From: Fusobacterium perfoetens | Lineage (GTDB): Bacteria > Fusobacteriota > Fusobacteriia > Fusobacteriales > Fusobacteriaceae | Direction of reading: 5' to 3' | Assembly: GCF_021531475.1 (NCBI RefSeq) | Contig: NZ_JADYTX010000009.1 | Coordinates: forward strand, 1 to 56,136 | DNA: 56,136 nt | Shown: one piece after another, positions 17,222-26,491 of the stretch | Numbering within the stretch: the first letter of the stretch is position 1 | Layout: each line of letters starts with the position of its first letter | Notes under the pieces: model-generated | Told to the model about the DNA's origin: nothing | Databases searched by the model: none | Seen by the model: the letters and a program-made list of their open reading frames with translations, nothing else | Translations under genes and position numbers: made by a program

Positions 17222-18931
17222 ATGAGTAGTTTAATGATTTTAGTATTATCAATTTTTGCATTTTTAGTTGCTTATGTTACCTACGGTTCTTGGCTTGCAA
17301 AACAATGGGGAGTAGATCCAAAAGAAGTTACACCAGCTCACACTATGGAAGATGGTATTGATTACGTTCCTGCAAAAGCTCCTATCCTTTTAGGACACCA
17401 TTTCGCTTCAATTGCTGGAGCTGGACCAATAACAGGTCCTATCCAAGCTGCTGTATTTGGTTGGTTACCAGTTCTTTTATGGATTGTTGTAGGAGGAATA
17501 TTCTTTGGAGGAGTTCAAGATTTTTCATCAATCGTCGTTTCAATCAAACATGGTGGAAAAACTTTAGGGGAAGTTATTGAAGAATATATCGGTCATAAAT
17601 GTAAAGTTTTATTTACAACATTTGCTTGGCTAGTAATCTTACTAGTTATCGCAGCTTTCGCTGACATCGTTGCAAGTACATTCCAAGGATATACAGTGGC
17701 AGCTGACGGAACAAAAACTTATATTCAAGCTAATGGTTCTGTTGCAACTGCATCTATCTTATTTATTCCTTTAGCTGTTGCATTTGGATTTTTAGTTTAT
17801 AGAAAAAATGCTCCATTAGTAATTTCTTCAGTAGCGGGAGTTGCTCTTTTAGTTCTTTGTATCTATGTAGGACTTAAATTCCCTATCTACTTAAGTAAAA
17901 ATTTCTGGCTTGGATTTGTATTTGTATATATCATTGTAGCTTCTGTTACACCTGTATGGATCTTATTACAACCAAGAGATTATCTAAATAGTTTCTTATT
18001 ATATTTTATGATTTTAGCAGCTTTTATCGGAGTTGTTTTCACTAACCCAACTATCAATCTTCCAAGTTTTACTGGAATGAAAAATAGTTTTAATGGACAA
18101 TTTGTTTTCCCTTATCTATTCATCACAGTAGCTTGTGGGGCAGTTTCTGGATTCCACTCATTAATCGGCTCAGGGACAACATCAAAACAACTTGATAACG
18201 CAAAAGATGCAAAATTAATTGGATATGGTTCTATGTTAATTGAATGTGTATTAGCTGTTATTGCTCTTATCACAGTTGGAGTTTTATTTAAAGACGGTAA
18301 AATGCCAGCTGGTTCTCCAGCAGTAGTTTTCGCTACTGGTGTTTCTGGATTTTTCGGAGCAATGGGATTTAGTGATATTGCTGTAAGAACTACATTTACA
18401 GTTATCTCTCTAGCTTTCTCAGCTTTTGCTTTAACTTCACTTGATACAGCTACTAGACTTGGTAGATTTTTATTCCAAGAATTATTCACTTCAAAAAATC
18501 CTGAAGAAAATAAAGGAATAACTAAATCATTTAGTAATATGTATGTGGCTACTGTTATAACTGTTTTCTTAGATGGAATCCTTTGTTTAGGTGGTTATAA
18601 AAATATTTGGCCAATCTTTGGAGCTTGTAACCAATTAGTTGCTGTTCCTTGCTTCTTAGGTGTATCTGTATGGCTTGCAAAAACTGGTAGAAATAATAAA
18701 ATGTTATTTATCCCAATGGTATTTATGATTTGTGCTACTATGAGTTCTCTATTAATCTCTTTCAAAACTAACGTTTTATTATTAGTTAGTGGACAAGGAA
18801 AATTAGCAGTTCACGGTTTACAATCTGTTGTAATTTTCTTTATCTTTGGACTTGCTTTAATATTAGTTATTGAAGGAACAAAAGTTTTAATGAGTTTAAA
18901 AAAGAAAACTCCTGTAGCAAATAAAGTTTAG
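17222..18931 (+). CDS. cstA: CstA-family carrier (intact paralogue)
   Basis: A 569-residue inner-membrane carrier with many hydrophobic helices. CstA hallmarks: TPAHTMEDGIDYVP (about 33-46), LGHHFASIAGAGPITGPIQA (about 58-77), and FITVACGAVSGFHSLIGSGT (about 299-318), the second-half signature missing from the interrupted copy at 45-746. CstA proteins take up pyruvate or peptides; which applies here is not visible. ATG 17222 is preceded by GGGAGG; an upstream ATG (17207) overlaps that RBS and is unlikely. It is the third gene behind the ilvE leader. A shared terminator with topA follows. Confidence 0.92.
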   Translation: MSSLMILVLSIFAFLVAYVTYGSWLAKQWGVDPKEVTPAHTMEDGIDYVPAKAPILLGHHFASIAGAGPITGPIQAAVFGWLPVLLWIVVGGIFFGGVQDFSSIVVSIKHGGKTLGEVIEEYIGHKCKVLFTTFAWLVILLVIAAFADIVASTFQGYTVAADGTKTYIQANGSVATASILFIPLAVAFGFLVYRKNAPLVISSVAGVALLVLCIYVGLKFPIYLSKNFWLGFVFVYIIVASVTPVWILLQPRDYLNSFLLYFMILAAFIGVVFTNPTINLPSFTGMKNSFNGQFVFPYLFITVACGAVSGFHSLIGSGTTSKQLDNAKDAKLIGYGSMLIECVLAVIALITVGVLFKDGKMPAGSPAVVFATGVSGFFGAMGFSDIAVRTTFTVISLAFSAFALTSLDTATRLGRFLFQELFTSKNPEENKGITKSFSNMYVATVITVFLDGILCLGGYKNIWPIFGACNQLVAVPCFLGVSVWLAKTGRNNKMLFIPMVFMICATMSSLLISFKTNVLLLVSGQGKLAVHGLQSVVIFFIFGLALILVIEGTKVLMSLKKKTPVANKV

Positions 18932-18968
18932 CCTTCACGCAATAATTTAAAATATACAAAAAAAAGGG

Positions 18969-18995
18969 GGAGAGAAAAGTTTTTCTCTCCTTCTT
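18969..18995. terminator. Bidirectional terminator between cstA and topA
   Basis: GGAGAGAAAA (18969-18978) and TTTTCTCTCC (18981-18990) form a perfect stem. On the minus strand it is followed by CCC and a long T-run. It serves the two converging genes. Confidence 0.85.
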
Positions 18996-21320
18996 CTATT
19001 TCTTAGTTTTTTTAGTTGTTTTTTTTGTTTCTTCTTTCTCTTTTTTTTCTATTACATTTCCATCTTTATCAAGATTTTTTATATTTTTACATTCTGGATA
19101 ACCTGTACAAGCTAAATATCTTCCCCATCTTCCTTTACCTATTCTAAATGGACGTCCACATTTTTCACAAACTCCAGCTTTATCAAGAATAGCTTTTTCT
19201 TCACTTTTTATAGCTTGAAGTCTTAAATTTAATTTTACAACTCCATTTTCTTCTGGGATTTCATTTAAAGCTAAGGCTTTTTTTATTTCACTAGGAAGAG
19301 GCGTTCTGATATTATCAGAAGAATAATTTTCACTCTCTAAATAACTTCCAAATCTTCCAAACTTAAGTAGCATTGGAGAACCATTGTCTGCTAATACATC
19401 AGTTGGTTTCCCTTTTTTCTCAGCAATTTTTTGTTCAACAATATCTTTAACGTGTATTTTTCCAGCTTTTATCTCCTCCATAGGAATCTCTATTCCACGA
19501 AGAGAGATATTTTGTTTGCAGTCTTCATTGGAACAAGCTAAATATCTTCCAAATCTTCCATTTTTCATTATCATATACCCCTCACCACAAGGACAAGGCA
19601 TATCTGAAACTATAATTTTATTTTCATCAGCATCTACTATTTTTTTATATTTTTCTATATACTTTGAAAGCTCAGTGTAGAAATTTTTTAAAATCTCCTG
19701 CCACTTTTCTTTTCCCTCTGCTATATCATCAAGCTTATTTTCCATGTCAGCAGTAAATTTTACATTCATAAAGTTTTTGAAATTTTCATCTAATACTCTT
19801 TCTACTTCATATCCAAGTTCTGTTGGTACAAAGCTTTTTCCTTTTAGAGTTACATATTCTCTATCTTTTAAAGTATTGATAATAGCTGCGTATGTTGATG
19901 GTCTTCCTATTCCGTCAGACTCTAATTTTTTAATAAGAGATGATTCTGTAAGTCTTGCAGGTGGTTTTGTAAAATCCTCTTTGATATTTAATTTTACAAG
20001 TTTTAATTTATCATCTTTTTGGATATTTGGAAAATCTCCTAAAGGAATATCCTCTTCATCTTTAAATAGTTTATAATATCCGTCAAATAATATTTTATTT
20101 AAAACTCCTCTAAATTGAATTCCATCTTTTGAGCAAAGAAGTTCAAATTGCTCATATTTCATTGGTGCAAGTTGAGAAATTAAAAATCTTTCCCAAATAA
20201 GAGTATAAAGTTTTAATTGGTCTTTATCCAAAAATTTTGAAAGATATTCTGGTGTAAAATTAACATCAGTAGGTCTTATTCCCTCATGGGCATCTTGGAT
20301 ATTTTCCTGTTTCTTAGTAGTTTTCTTTACTCCTTCACCAACATAATCTTTACCATAATTTTCTAAAATATAATCTTTTGCCATTTGAACAGCTTCTTCA
20401 GAAATTCTTACAGAGTCTGTTCTCATATAAGTGATAAGCCCTTTATGAGTTCCATTTATATTTACCCCTTCATAAAGTCCTTGAGCTATCTTCATAGTTT
20501 TTGTAGCTGAAAAACCTAAATATGAAGATGAAAGTTGTTGTAGTGTACTTGTTTTTAATGGTAGTGGCGGATTTTTAGTTTTCTTAGTTACCTTTGCTCC
20601 ATCAACTAAAAATTCCTCTCCTTTAAGAGTTTTTATTTTCTCTACTACTTTTTCATCTTTTAGTTTATCTATTTTTTTATCTTCAACTTTATAAAGAGCT
20701 AGATTTATTTTATCTTTAAACTCTCCTGTAATATCCCAAAACTTCTCTGGAACAAAAGCTTTGATACTATCTTCCAATTCACAGATAAGCTTCAGAGCAA
20801 CAGATTGAACACGTCCTGCACTTGTATTTGAAGAGATAGCTTTCCATAAAAGTGGACTTACCTCATATCCCACAAGTCTATCAAGAATTCTTCTAGCTTG
20901 TTGAGCATTAACTTTATTCATATCTATTTTTCTTGGGTGCTTTATAGCATCTTTTATAGCTGAAGCTGTAATTTCATTAAATTCTATTCTATTATTTTCA
21001 TTTTCATCTAATTTTAATGTATGGGCAATATGCCAAGCAATAGCCTCTCCCTCTCTATCAGGGTCAGAAGCCAGATATACTTTTTCTGATTTTTTTGCAA
21101 GGGCTTTTAAATTTTTTGTTACCTCTCCCTTACCTCTAATAGTAGAATAATTTGGAGTAAAATTATTTTCAATATCTACTCCCAAGGTACTTTTCGGCAA
21201 ATCTCTTATATGTCCAAAAGATGCTGTTACTAAAAAATCATTTCCTAGTATTTTTTCTATTGTTTTTGCCTTAGCTGGTGATTCTACTATAACTAGATTT
21301 TTTTTATCATTCTTCTTCAT
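18996..21320 (-). CDS. topA: DNA topoisomerase I
   Basis: A 774-residue type IA topoisomerase that relaxes negative supercoils. TOPRIM domain with VIVESPAKAKTIEKIL (about 10-25) and DPDREGEAIAWH (about 80); catalytic Tyr in GLITYMRTDSVR (near 305); C-terminal zinc ribbons at CPCGEGYMIMKNGRFGRYLAC and CEKCGRPFRIGKGRWGRYLAC with a Cys-less repeat (LKFGRFGSYLE) between them. The extreme C-terminus is a Lys/Thr/Glu tail likely to bind DNA. It is last in a run with dprA, a TPR gene, xseA and uvrB; dprA-topA pairing is common in Gram-positive-like genomes. Confidence 0.97.
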   Translation of the reverse strand: MKKNDKKNLVIVESPAKAKTIEKILGNDFLVTASFGHIRDLPKSTLGVDIENNFTPNYSTIRGKGEVTKNLKALAKKSEKVYLASDPDREGEAIAWHIAHTLKLDENENNRIEFNEITASAIKDAIKHPRKIDMNKVNAQQARRILDRLVGYEVSPLLWKAISSNTSAGRVQSVALKLICELEDSIKAFVPEKFWDITGEFKDKINLALYKVEDKKIDKLKDEKVVEKIKTLKGEEFLVDGAKVTKKTKNPPLPLKTSTLQQLSSSYLGFSATKTMKIAQGLYEGVNINGTHKGLITYMRTDSVRISEEAVQMAKDYILENYGKDYVGEGVKKTTKKQENIQDAHEGIRPTDVNFTPEYLSKFLDKDQLKLYTLIWERFLISQLAPMKYEQFELLCSKDGIQFRGVLNKILFDGYYKLFKDEEDIPLGDFPNIQKDDKLKLVKLNIKEDFTKPPARLTESSLIKKLESDGIGRPSTYAAIINTLKDREYVTLKGKSFVPTELGYEVERVLDENFKNFMNVKFTADMENKLDDIAEGKEKWQEILKNFYTELSKYIEKYKKIVDADENKIIVSDMPCPCGEGYMIMKNGRFGRYLACSNEDCKQNISLRGIEIPMEEIKAGKIHVKDIVEQKIAEKKGKPTDVLADNGSPMLLKFGRFGSYLESENYSSDNIRTPLPSEIKKALALNEIPEENGVVKLNLRLQAIKSEEKAILDKAGVCEKCGRPFRIGKGRWGRYLACTGYPECKNIKNLDKDGNVIEKKEKEETKKTTKKTKK

Positions 21321-21346
21321 AATTCCATACCTTTCACTAAATAAAA

Positions 21347-22408
21347 TTATCTTGCTTTTCTTATATATTTTCCTCCGCTAACACTTGAAATATACCCATT
21401 TATCTCCATATTCATAAGTATAGCTAAAAGTGTTTTAGGTTTTATTCCTGTGATAATTACAAGTTCATCTAGATTTTTTTCTCTCACTAAAGAGTTATAT
21501 ATCTTAGCCTCATCATCTGACAAGCCCAAAATAGTTTCCTCTTTATCTATTTTTTTCCAGCCAAACTCATCTAAAATATCCTCTCCACAAGTTACAAGTT
21601 TAGCTTTTGAATCTTTTATAAGATTATTTGTTCCTATTGATACTGGAGAGTTTATATCTCCCGGAATGGCAAATACATCTCTTCCTTCATCAAGTGCTAG
21701 AGAAGCTGTTATTAAACTTCCACCTCTTTCCTTACTTTCAACTACCAAAATTCCTCTCGAAAGTCCCACTATAATTCTATTTCTCATAGGAAAATTATAA
21801 GCAAGTGGCTCAGTACCAAGAGGATATTCGGATATAATAAGTCCCTTTTCTCCTATCTCTTCCCAGTATTTTCTATTTTCTCTAGGATAGATAATATCAA
21901 GCCCAGAACCGACAACTGCTATTGTTTTTCCATTTTTTTCCAATGTAGTCTTATGACAAATTGTATCTATTCCTGAAGCTAATCCACTTACAGTAACTAC
22001 TTTTGAATTTACAAGTTCTGATGTTATTTTTTCACAAGCTCTTTTCCCATAAGATGAGGCTTGTCTTGTTCCCACAACTCCTATTGTATTTTCTTTTGCA
22101 AGATTTATATCTCCTCTATAATATAAAAATACTGGTGGGTGTGAAATATTTTTTAATCCCACAGGATAATCTTTATCTTTTAATGATATAACTTTTACTT
22201 TATTTTTTTCTAAAAATTTTATCTCTTTTTCTATATCTATATTTTTAGACTTCTGTAACAATGAAATTGTTATTTCATCAAGTTTAAAATATATTTTTAG
22301 TTGCTCTTCAGAAAGTTTGAATATATCTTGATATCTTTCAAAAGAACTCATTAACCTAAAAATAATATTATCTTTTATACTAACAACTCTTAAACGATAC
22401 CAATCCAT
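21347..22408 (-). CDS. dprA: DNA-processing protein DprA (Smf)
   Basis: A 353-residue single-strand-DNA-binding recombination mediator that loads RecA on incoming DNA during natural transformation; also present in species not known to be competent. Rossmann-like core with GVVGTRQASSYGKRAC (about 110), VSGLASGIDTICHK (about 140), AVVGSGLDIIYPRENR (about 165), GGSLITASLALDEGRDVFAIPG (about 225) and GTNNLIKDSKA. A C-terminal winged-helix-like region ends in SGGKYIRKAR. An N-terminal helical (SAM-like) segment precedes the core. RBS AAGGAGAG. Confidence 0.95.
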   Translation of the reverse strand: MDWYRLRVVSIKDNIIFRLMSSFERYQDIFKLSEEQLKIYFKLDEITISLLQKSKNIDIEKEIKFLEKNKVKVISLKDKDYPVGLKNISHPPVFLYYRGDINLAKENTIGVVGTRQASSYGKRACEKITSELVNSKVVTVSGLASGIDTICHKTTLEKNGKTIAVVGSGLDIIYPRENRKYWEEIGEKGLIISEYPLGTEPLAYNFPMRNRIIVGLSRGILVVESKERGGSLITASLALDEGRDVFAIPGDINSPVSIGTNNLIKDSKAKLVTCGEDILDEFGWKKIDKEETILGLSDDEAKIYNSLVREKNLDELVIITGIKPKTLLAILMNMEINGYISSVSGGKYIRKAR

Positions 22409-22420
22409 ATTCTCTCCTTA

Positions 22421-23233
22421 TTATTTTCCGTGAGCTCTTACCAAAAGGTCATTTATCACTTTTGATTTAGGATACAACAATTTTCCCTCATTTAAAATAA
22501 ACTTAGCATTTGAAAAATCTTTTCTTATTATATAAATATTTCCAAGTGCTGCATAAGCCTCTTCACTATTTTTCATACTTTTATATTTTAGAAAATCAGC
22601 TAAAGCCTCTCTTGTTTTATCTTTATTTCTATAACAAATCCCTCTACCAAAATATGGTTCTGCAAGATTTGGATTCATATCTATAACTTCACTATAATAA
22701 GCTATCGCCATATTATAATCACCTAAAAATCTATTAGTTGTCGCTGCTCCAAAAAGATTTTCTACACTATCTATATTTTTACTAAAAACATCTCTAGCTT
22801 TTTCATACTGATTGTGTGTAAAATAATAATTTCCAAGATTATAAACCTCTCTTGAATCACCACTTATTTTTTCTAAATGTTCTCTAAAAGTTTTATTATA
22901 ATATTTAAGCATGGCTGCTGCTTTTTCTCTTATAGTTTCTCTTTTTACCAACTCCTCAATAGTGGCTATCTCAGCAGGTCTTGGATCATCTGGTTTTTGT
23001 TGAATAATTTTAATAAAAAAACTTTTTTTAGCTTTTGTTTTTTTATCCACGTATTCAAAAGTTATCTTTGTTGGTCTTTCTTCATCTTTTTCTAAAAATC
23101 CCTCAGCCTCTTCCATATCACTATAATCTATATTAACTGTTCCATCAAGTAAACCTGCATTATCGAAATAACTATTTGCAAATGAATTTAAAGAAATTGC
23201 TAATACTAAAAAAATCTTAAGAAAATATTTCAT
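22421..23233 (-). CDS. Exported TPR-repeat protein
   Basis: A 270-residue protein with signal peptide (YFLKIFLVLAISLNSFA) and, from about residue 125, tetratricopeptide repeats: YNLGNYYFTHNQYEKARDVF, YNMAIAYYSEVIDMNPNLAE, YFGRGICYRNKDKTREALAD, YAALGNIYIIRKDFSNAKFI. The pattern suggests a periplasmic scaffold. The N-terminal 100 residues have no recognised domain. It sits inside a DNA-repair operon with 1-bp stop/start overlap to xseA upstream (TAATG) and 12 bp to dprA downstream; a functional link to those cytosolic enzymes is not evident. Confidence 0.75.
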   Translation of the reverse strand: MKYFLKIFLVLAISLNSFANSYFDNAGLLDGTVNIDYSDMEEAEGFLEKDEERPTKITFEYVDKKTKAKKSFFIKIIQQKPDDPRPAEIATIEELVKRETIREKAAAMLKYYNKTFREHLEKISGDSREVYNLGNYYFTHNQYEKARDVFSKNIDSVENLFGAATTNRFLGDYNMAIAYYSEVIDMNPNLAEPYFGRGICYRNKDKTREALADFLKYKSMKNSEEAYAALGNIYIIRKDFSNAKFILNEGKLLYPKSKVINDLLVRAHGK

Positions 23234-24435
23234 TAATTTTTAATCTCCTTTACTATGCCTACAAGGCTACCTTTATATAATTTTATCTCTATTTCATCTC
23301 CTTGATTTACCTCATCAGAAGATTTTATTATTTTTTCATTAGCTTTTACCAGTGAATATCCACGGAATAAAATATTCAATGGATTTAGAGAGATTATTTT
23401 CTCAGCTTGAACTTGGATTTTTTGTTTCTTTCTTTCAAGTAAAAGTTTCATAGCTCTTTCAAGCTCAACCTCTTTACTGTCTAGTATCTCTTTTGAATCT
23501 TTAAAAACTTTTGAGAAATTTTTTAAAGCATATGAGTTCTCTCTATTTTCTAAATGTATCTTTGAATGTTCTATCTTTTTCTTAATAAGAGATGTAAGAT
23601 ATTTTTTATCATCTTCTAACATCTCTAACACATCTTTTTTTACTGGAATTGCTATTTCAGCACTCTGAGTTGGAGTAGCAGCTCTTACATCAGCCACTAA
23701 GTCTGTAAGTAAAAAATCTATCTCGTGACCTACTGCAGAAATTATTGGCTTTTTACAATTATAAAACGCCATTGCAACTTTCTCTTCATTGAAAGCCCAA
23801 AGATCTTCGATACTTCCTCCACCACGTCCAGCAATAATAAGATCAATTTCTGGAATTTTATCCAAAGTTTTTATCCCCTCGATAATCTCCTCTATTGCTC
23901 CATCTCCTTGAACTTTTGCTGGATATACATAGATATTTATATTATCCATTCTTTTTCTTGATGTTGTTATTATATCATAAAGTCCAGCTCCATTTGAAGA
24001 GGTAACTACACCGATGTTTCTTGGATATTTTGGAAGTGGCTTTTTATTTTCTGATGAAAAATATCCCTCTTCTTCCATTTTTTCTTTTACCATTTCAAGT
24101 TTTCTATAAAGTTCCCCCATAGAATTTTCTTTTTCTATATGACGAACTAAAATTTGAAAATCTCCACGAACTTCATAAAATCCCACATCTCCAAAAATTG
24201 TAACACTGTCTCCCTCTTTCAGATCTTCTGGAATTCTTTTTAATTTATAACTAAAAGCTGCACATTTTATCTGAGATTTTCTATCTTTTATAGTAAAATA
24301 TAGATGTCCACTTTTATAATAAGTTACTCCTGAAAGCTCTCCTTTTAAAAAAAAGTTATGGAACTCTGGTACATCATCTATAAAATTTTTAACTATTCTA
24401 TTAAATTCACTTACTCCATAAATTTTATCTTCCAT
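23233..24435 (-). CDS. xseA: Exodeoxyribonuclease VII large subunit
   Basis: A 400-residue nuclease subunit that, with XseB, degrades single-stranded DNA to short oligonucleotides. N-terminal OB fold: VSEFNRIVKNFIDDVPEFHN and LSGVTYYKSGHLYFTIKD. Catalytic core: NIGVVTSSNGAGLYDI (near 143), IIAGRGGGSIEDLWAFN (near 200), PIISAVGHEIDFLLTDLVAD and RAATPTQSAE. A helical coiled region follows (about 265-355), and a C-terminal piece LNPLNILFRGYSLVK. The TAATG overlap with uvrB shows coupling. xseB is not next to it. Confidence 0.96.
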   Translation of the reverse strand: MEDKIYGVSEFNRIVKNFIDDVPEFHNFFLKGELSGVTYYKSGHLYFTIKDRKSQIKCAAFSYKLKRIPEDLKEGDSVTIFGDVGFYEVRGDFQILVRHIEKENSMGELYRKLEMVKEKMEEEGYFSSENKKPLPKYPRNIGVVTSSNGAGLYDIITTSRKRMDNINIYVYPAKVQGDGAIEEIIEGIKTLDKIPEIDLIIAGRGGGSIEDLWAFNEEKVAMAFYNCKKPIISAVGHEIDFLLTDLVADVRAATPTQSAEIAIPVKKDVLEMLEDDKKYLTSLIKKKIEHSKIHLENRENSYALKNFSKVFKDSKEILDSKEVELERAMKLLLERKKQKIQVQAEKIISLNPLNILFRGYSLVKANEKIIKSSDEVNQGDEIEIKLYKGSLVGIVKEIKN

Positions 24436-26417
24436 TATAACTCCAATAACATCTCTTTAAGTTTGTTCATCTTATCTCTCTTAAGGATAGCTGTTTCAAA
24501 ATCAAGTTCTTCAGAACATTTTTTTATCTCCTTAAGAAGTTTTGAAATCTCTTTTTCAATATCGGTTTTTGATGTAAAGTTCATCTCTGATGCTTTTTTA
24601 GTTTCCTCTATATCCAATCCATAATCAAGATTTAAAACTTCCTCAGATACCTCTCTTATTATAGATTTTGGGTCTATATTATTAAATACATTATATTCTT
24701 TTTGAATTTTTCTTCTTCTTTCAGTTTCCTCTATTGCTTGAGCCATAGATTTTGTGATAATATCTCCATAGAGAATAGCTTTTCCATTAATATTTCTTGC
24801 AGCACGACCAATAGTTTGGATTAAAGATCTTCTACTTCTTAAAAATCCCTCTTTGTCAGCCTCTAAAATTGCTACCAATGAAACTTCTGGAATATCAAGT
24901 CCCTCTCTCAAAAGATTTATTCCAACAATTACATCTATAGTTCCATATCTTAGTTCTCTTATTATCTCTATTCTTTCAAGAGTATCAATGTCAGAGTGCA
25001 TATATTTTATTTTTACACCTAAGGCTGCATAATATTCTGTTAACTCCTCTGCCATTTTTTTGGTAAGAGTTGTTACCAAAACTCTCTCTTTTTTCTTTAC
25101 TCTCTCACGAATTTCTTCCAACAAATCATCAACTTGATTTTCTGTTTTTCTTATCTCTATCTCAGGATCAACTAAACCTGTTGGTCTTATAAGTTGCTCT
25201 GCAATATTTCCTTTTGATTCCTCTATTTCAAAATCTCCCGGAGTTGCTGAGATAAATACTGTTTGATTTGATATTTTCCTAAATTCTTCAAATCTTAGTG
25301 GTCTATTGTCCAATGCTGATTTTAATCTAAAACCATTTTCAACTAAAGATTCTTTTCTAGCTCTATCTCCGTTGTACATTCCACCGATTTGTGGCACTCC
25401 AATATGTGATTCATCTATAAATATTAAAAAATCTTTTGGAAAATAATCTATCAAAGTGTCTGGTCTTTCATTTGGTTTTTTACCACTTAAATATCTTGAA
25501 TAATTTTCTATCCCTTTACAGTGACCTATCTCTTGAATCATTTCAATATCATAAGTAGTTCTTTGTTTAAGACGTTCTGCTTCTAAAATTTTTCCAGCAT
25601 TTTTAAAATCTTCAACTTCTTTTGTCATATCCTCTTTTATCTCATTTATTATTGACTCGAGTTTTTCTTCCTCTGTTAGATAATGAGTTGAGGGATAGAT
25701 AACAATTCTTTGAATATTTTTTTGAATTTTTTGACCAGTCAAAGTATTTATAGTAGATATACTTTCTAAATCATCACCAAAAAATTCTAAACGATAACCC
25801 ATCTCCATATAAGATGGATAAATATCTATGACATCTCCTTTGATTCTAAATTTTCCTCTCTCAAAGGCAATATCGTTTCTTTCATATCTTAGATTAATAA
25901 GTTTTTCTAAAAGTTCTGACCTATCATAACCAGTTTTCAGATCTATTGGGATTGTCATTTTTTTATAAGTTTCCGGAGAACCTAACCCATAAATTGCTGA
26001 AACTGAGGCAACAATAATCACATCATCTCTATTAATAAGAGCTGCTGTAGCTGCATTTCTAAGTCTATCTATATCATCATTTACTGATGAATCTTTTTCT
26101 ATATAAGTATCAGTTGATTTTATATAAGCCTCTGGTTGATAATAATCATAATAAGATACAAAATACTCAACTGCATTTTCTGGAAAAAATTTCTTATACT
26201 CAGAATAAAGTTGAGCTGCCAAAGTTTTATTTGGAGCAAGTATCAAAGTAGGTTTTCCAACTTCTGCTATAACATTTGCCACAGTAAAAGTTTTTCCAGA
26301 CCCAGTAACTCCCAAAAGCACTTGATCTTTTACACCTTTTTTTATATTATCCACTAAAGTTTTTATAGCTTGTGGTTGATCTCCTGTTGGTTTAAAACTT
26401 GAATGTATCTTAAACAT
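24435..26417 (-). CDS. uvrB: UvrABC system protein B
   Basis: A 660-residue excision-repair helicase-like factor that checks damage with UvrA and recruits UvrC. Walker A GVTGSGKT (near 39), the beta-hairpin region YYDYYQPEAYIKSTDTYIEK (near 92), DEAD-box variant IDESH (near 338), motif VGINLLREGLDIPEVSL (near 500), RSLIQTIGRAARN (near 535) and a C-terminal UVR motif (about 620-655) that binds UvrC. The start MFKIHSSFKPTGDQPQAI is typical. It leads the run uvrB-xseA-TPR-dprA-topA. I saw no recognisable SOS box in the short AT-rich upstream stretch. Confidence 0.97.
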   Translation of the reverse strand: MFKIHSSFKPTGDQPQAIKTLVDNIKKGVKDQVLLGVTGSGKTFTVANVIAEVGKPTLILAPNKTLAAQLYSEYKKFFPENAVEYFVSYYDYYQPEAYIKSTDTYIEKDSSVNDDIDRLRNAATAALINRDDVIIVASVSAIYGLGSPETYKKMTIPIDLKTGYDRSELLEKLINLRYERNDIAFERGKFRIKGDVIDIYPSYMEMGYRLEFFGDDLESISTINTLTGQKIQKNIQRIVIYPSTHYLTEEEKLESIINEIKEDMTKEVEDFKNAGKILEAERLKQRTTYDIEMIQEIGHCKGIENYSRYLSGKKPNERPDTLIDYFPKDFLIFIDESHIGVPQIGGMYNGDRARKESLVENGFRLKSALDNRPLRFEEFRKISNQTVFISATPGDFEIEESKGNIAEQLIRPTGLVDPEIEIRKTENQVDDLLEEIRERVKKKERVLVTTLTKKMAEELTEYYAALGVKIKYMHSDIDTLERIEIIRELRYGTIDVIVGINLLREGLDIPEVSLVAILEADKEGFLRSRRSLIQTIGRAARNINGKAILYGDIITKSMAQAIEETERRRKIQKEYNVFNNIDPKSIIREVSEEVLNLDYGLDIEETKKASEMNFTSKTDIEKEISKLLKEIKKCSEELDFETAILKRDKMNKLKEMLLEL

Positions 26418-26491
26418 AAAATCACCTAATAAAAATAAAATATTTTATATATTAATTGTATAATATTTTCGAAATAAAATAAAGAAAAAAT

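Noticed and set aside
26418-26491. SOS/LexA box upstream of uvrB
   Set aside because: No palindrome resembling known LexA sites; only AT-rich sequence is seen.
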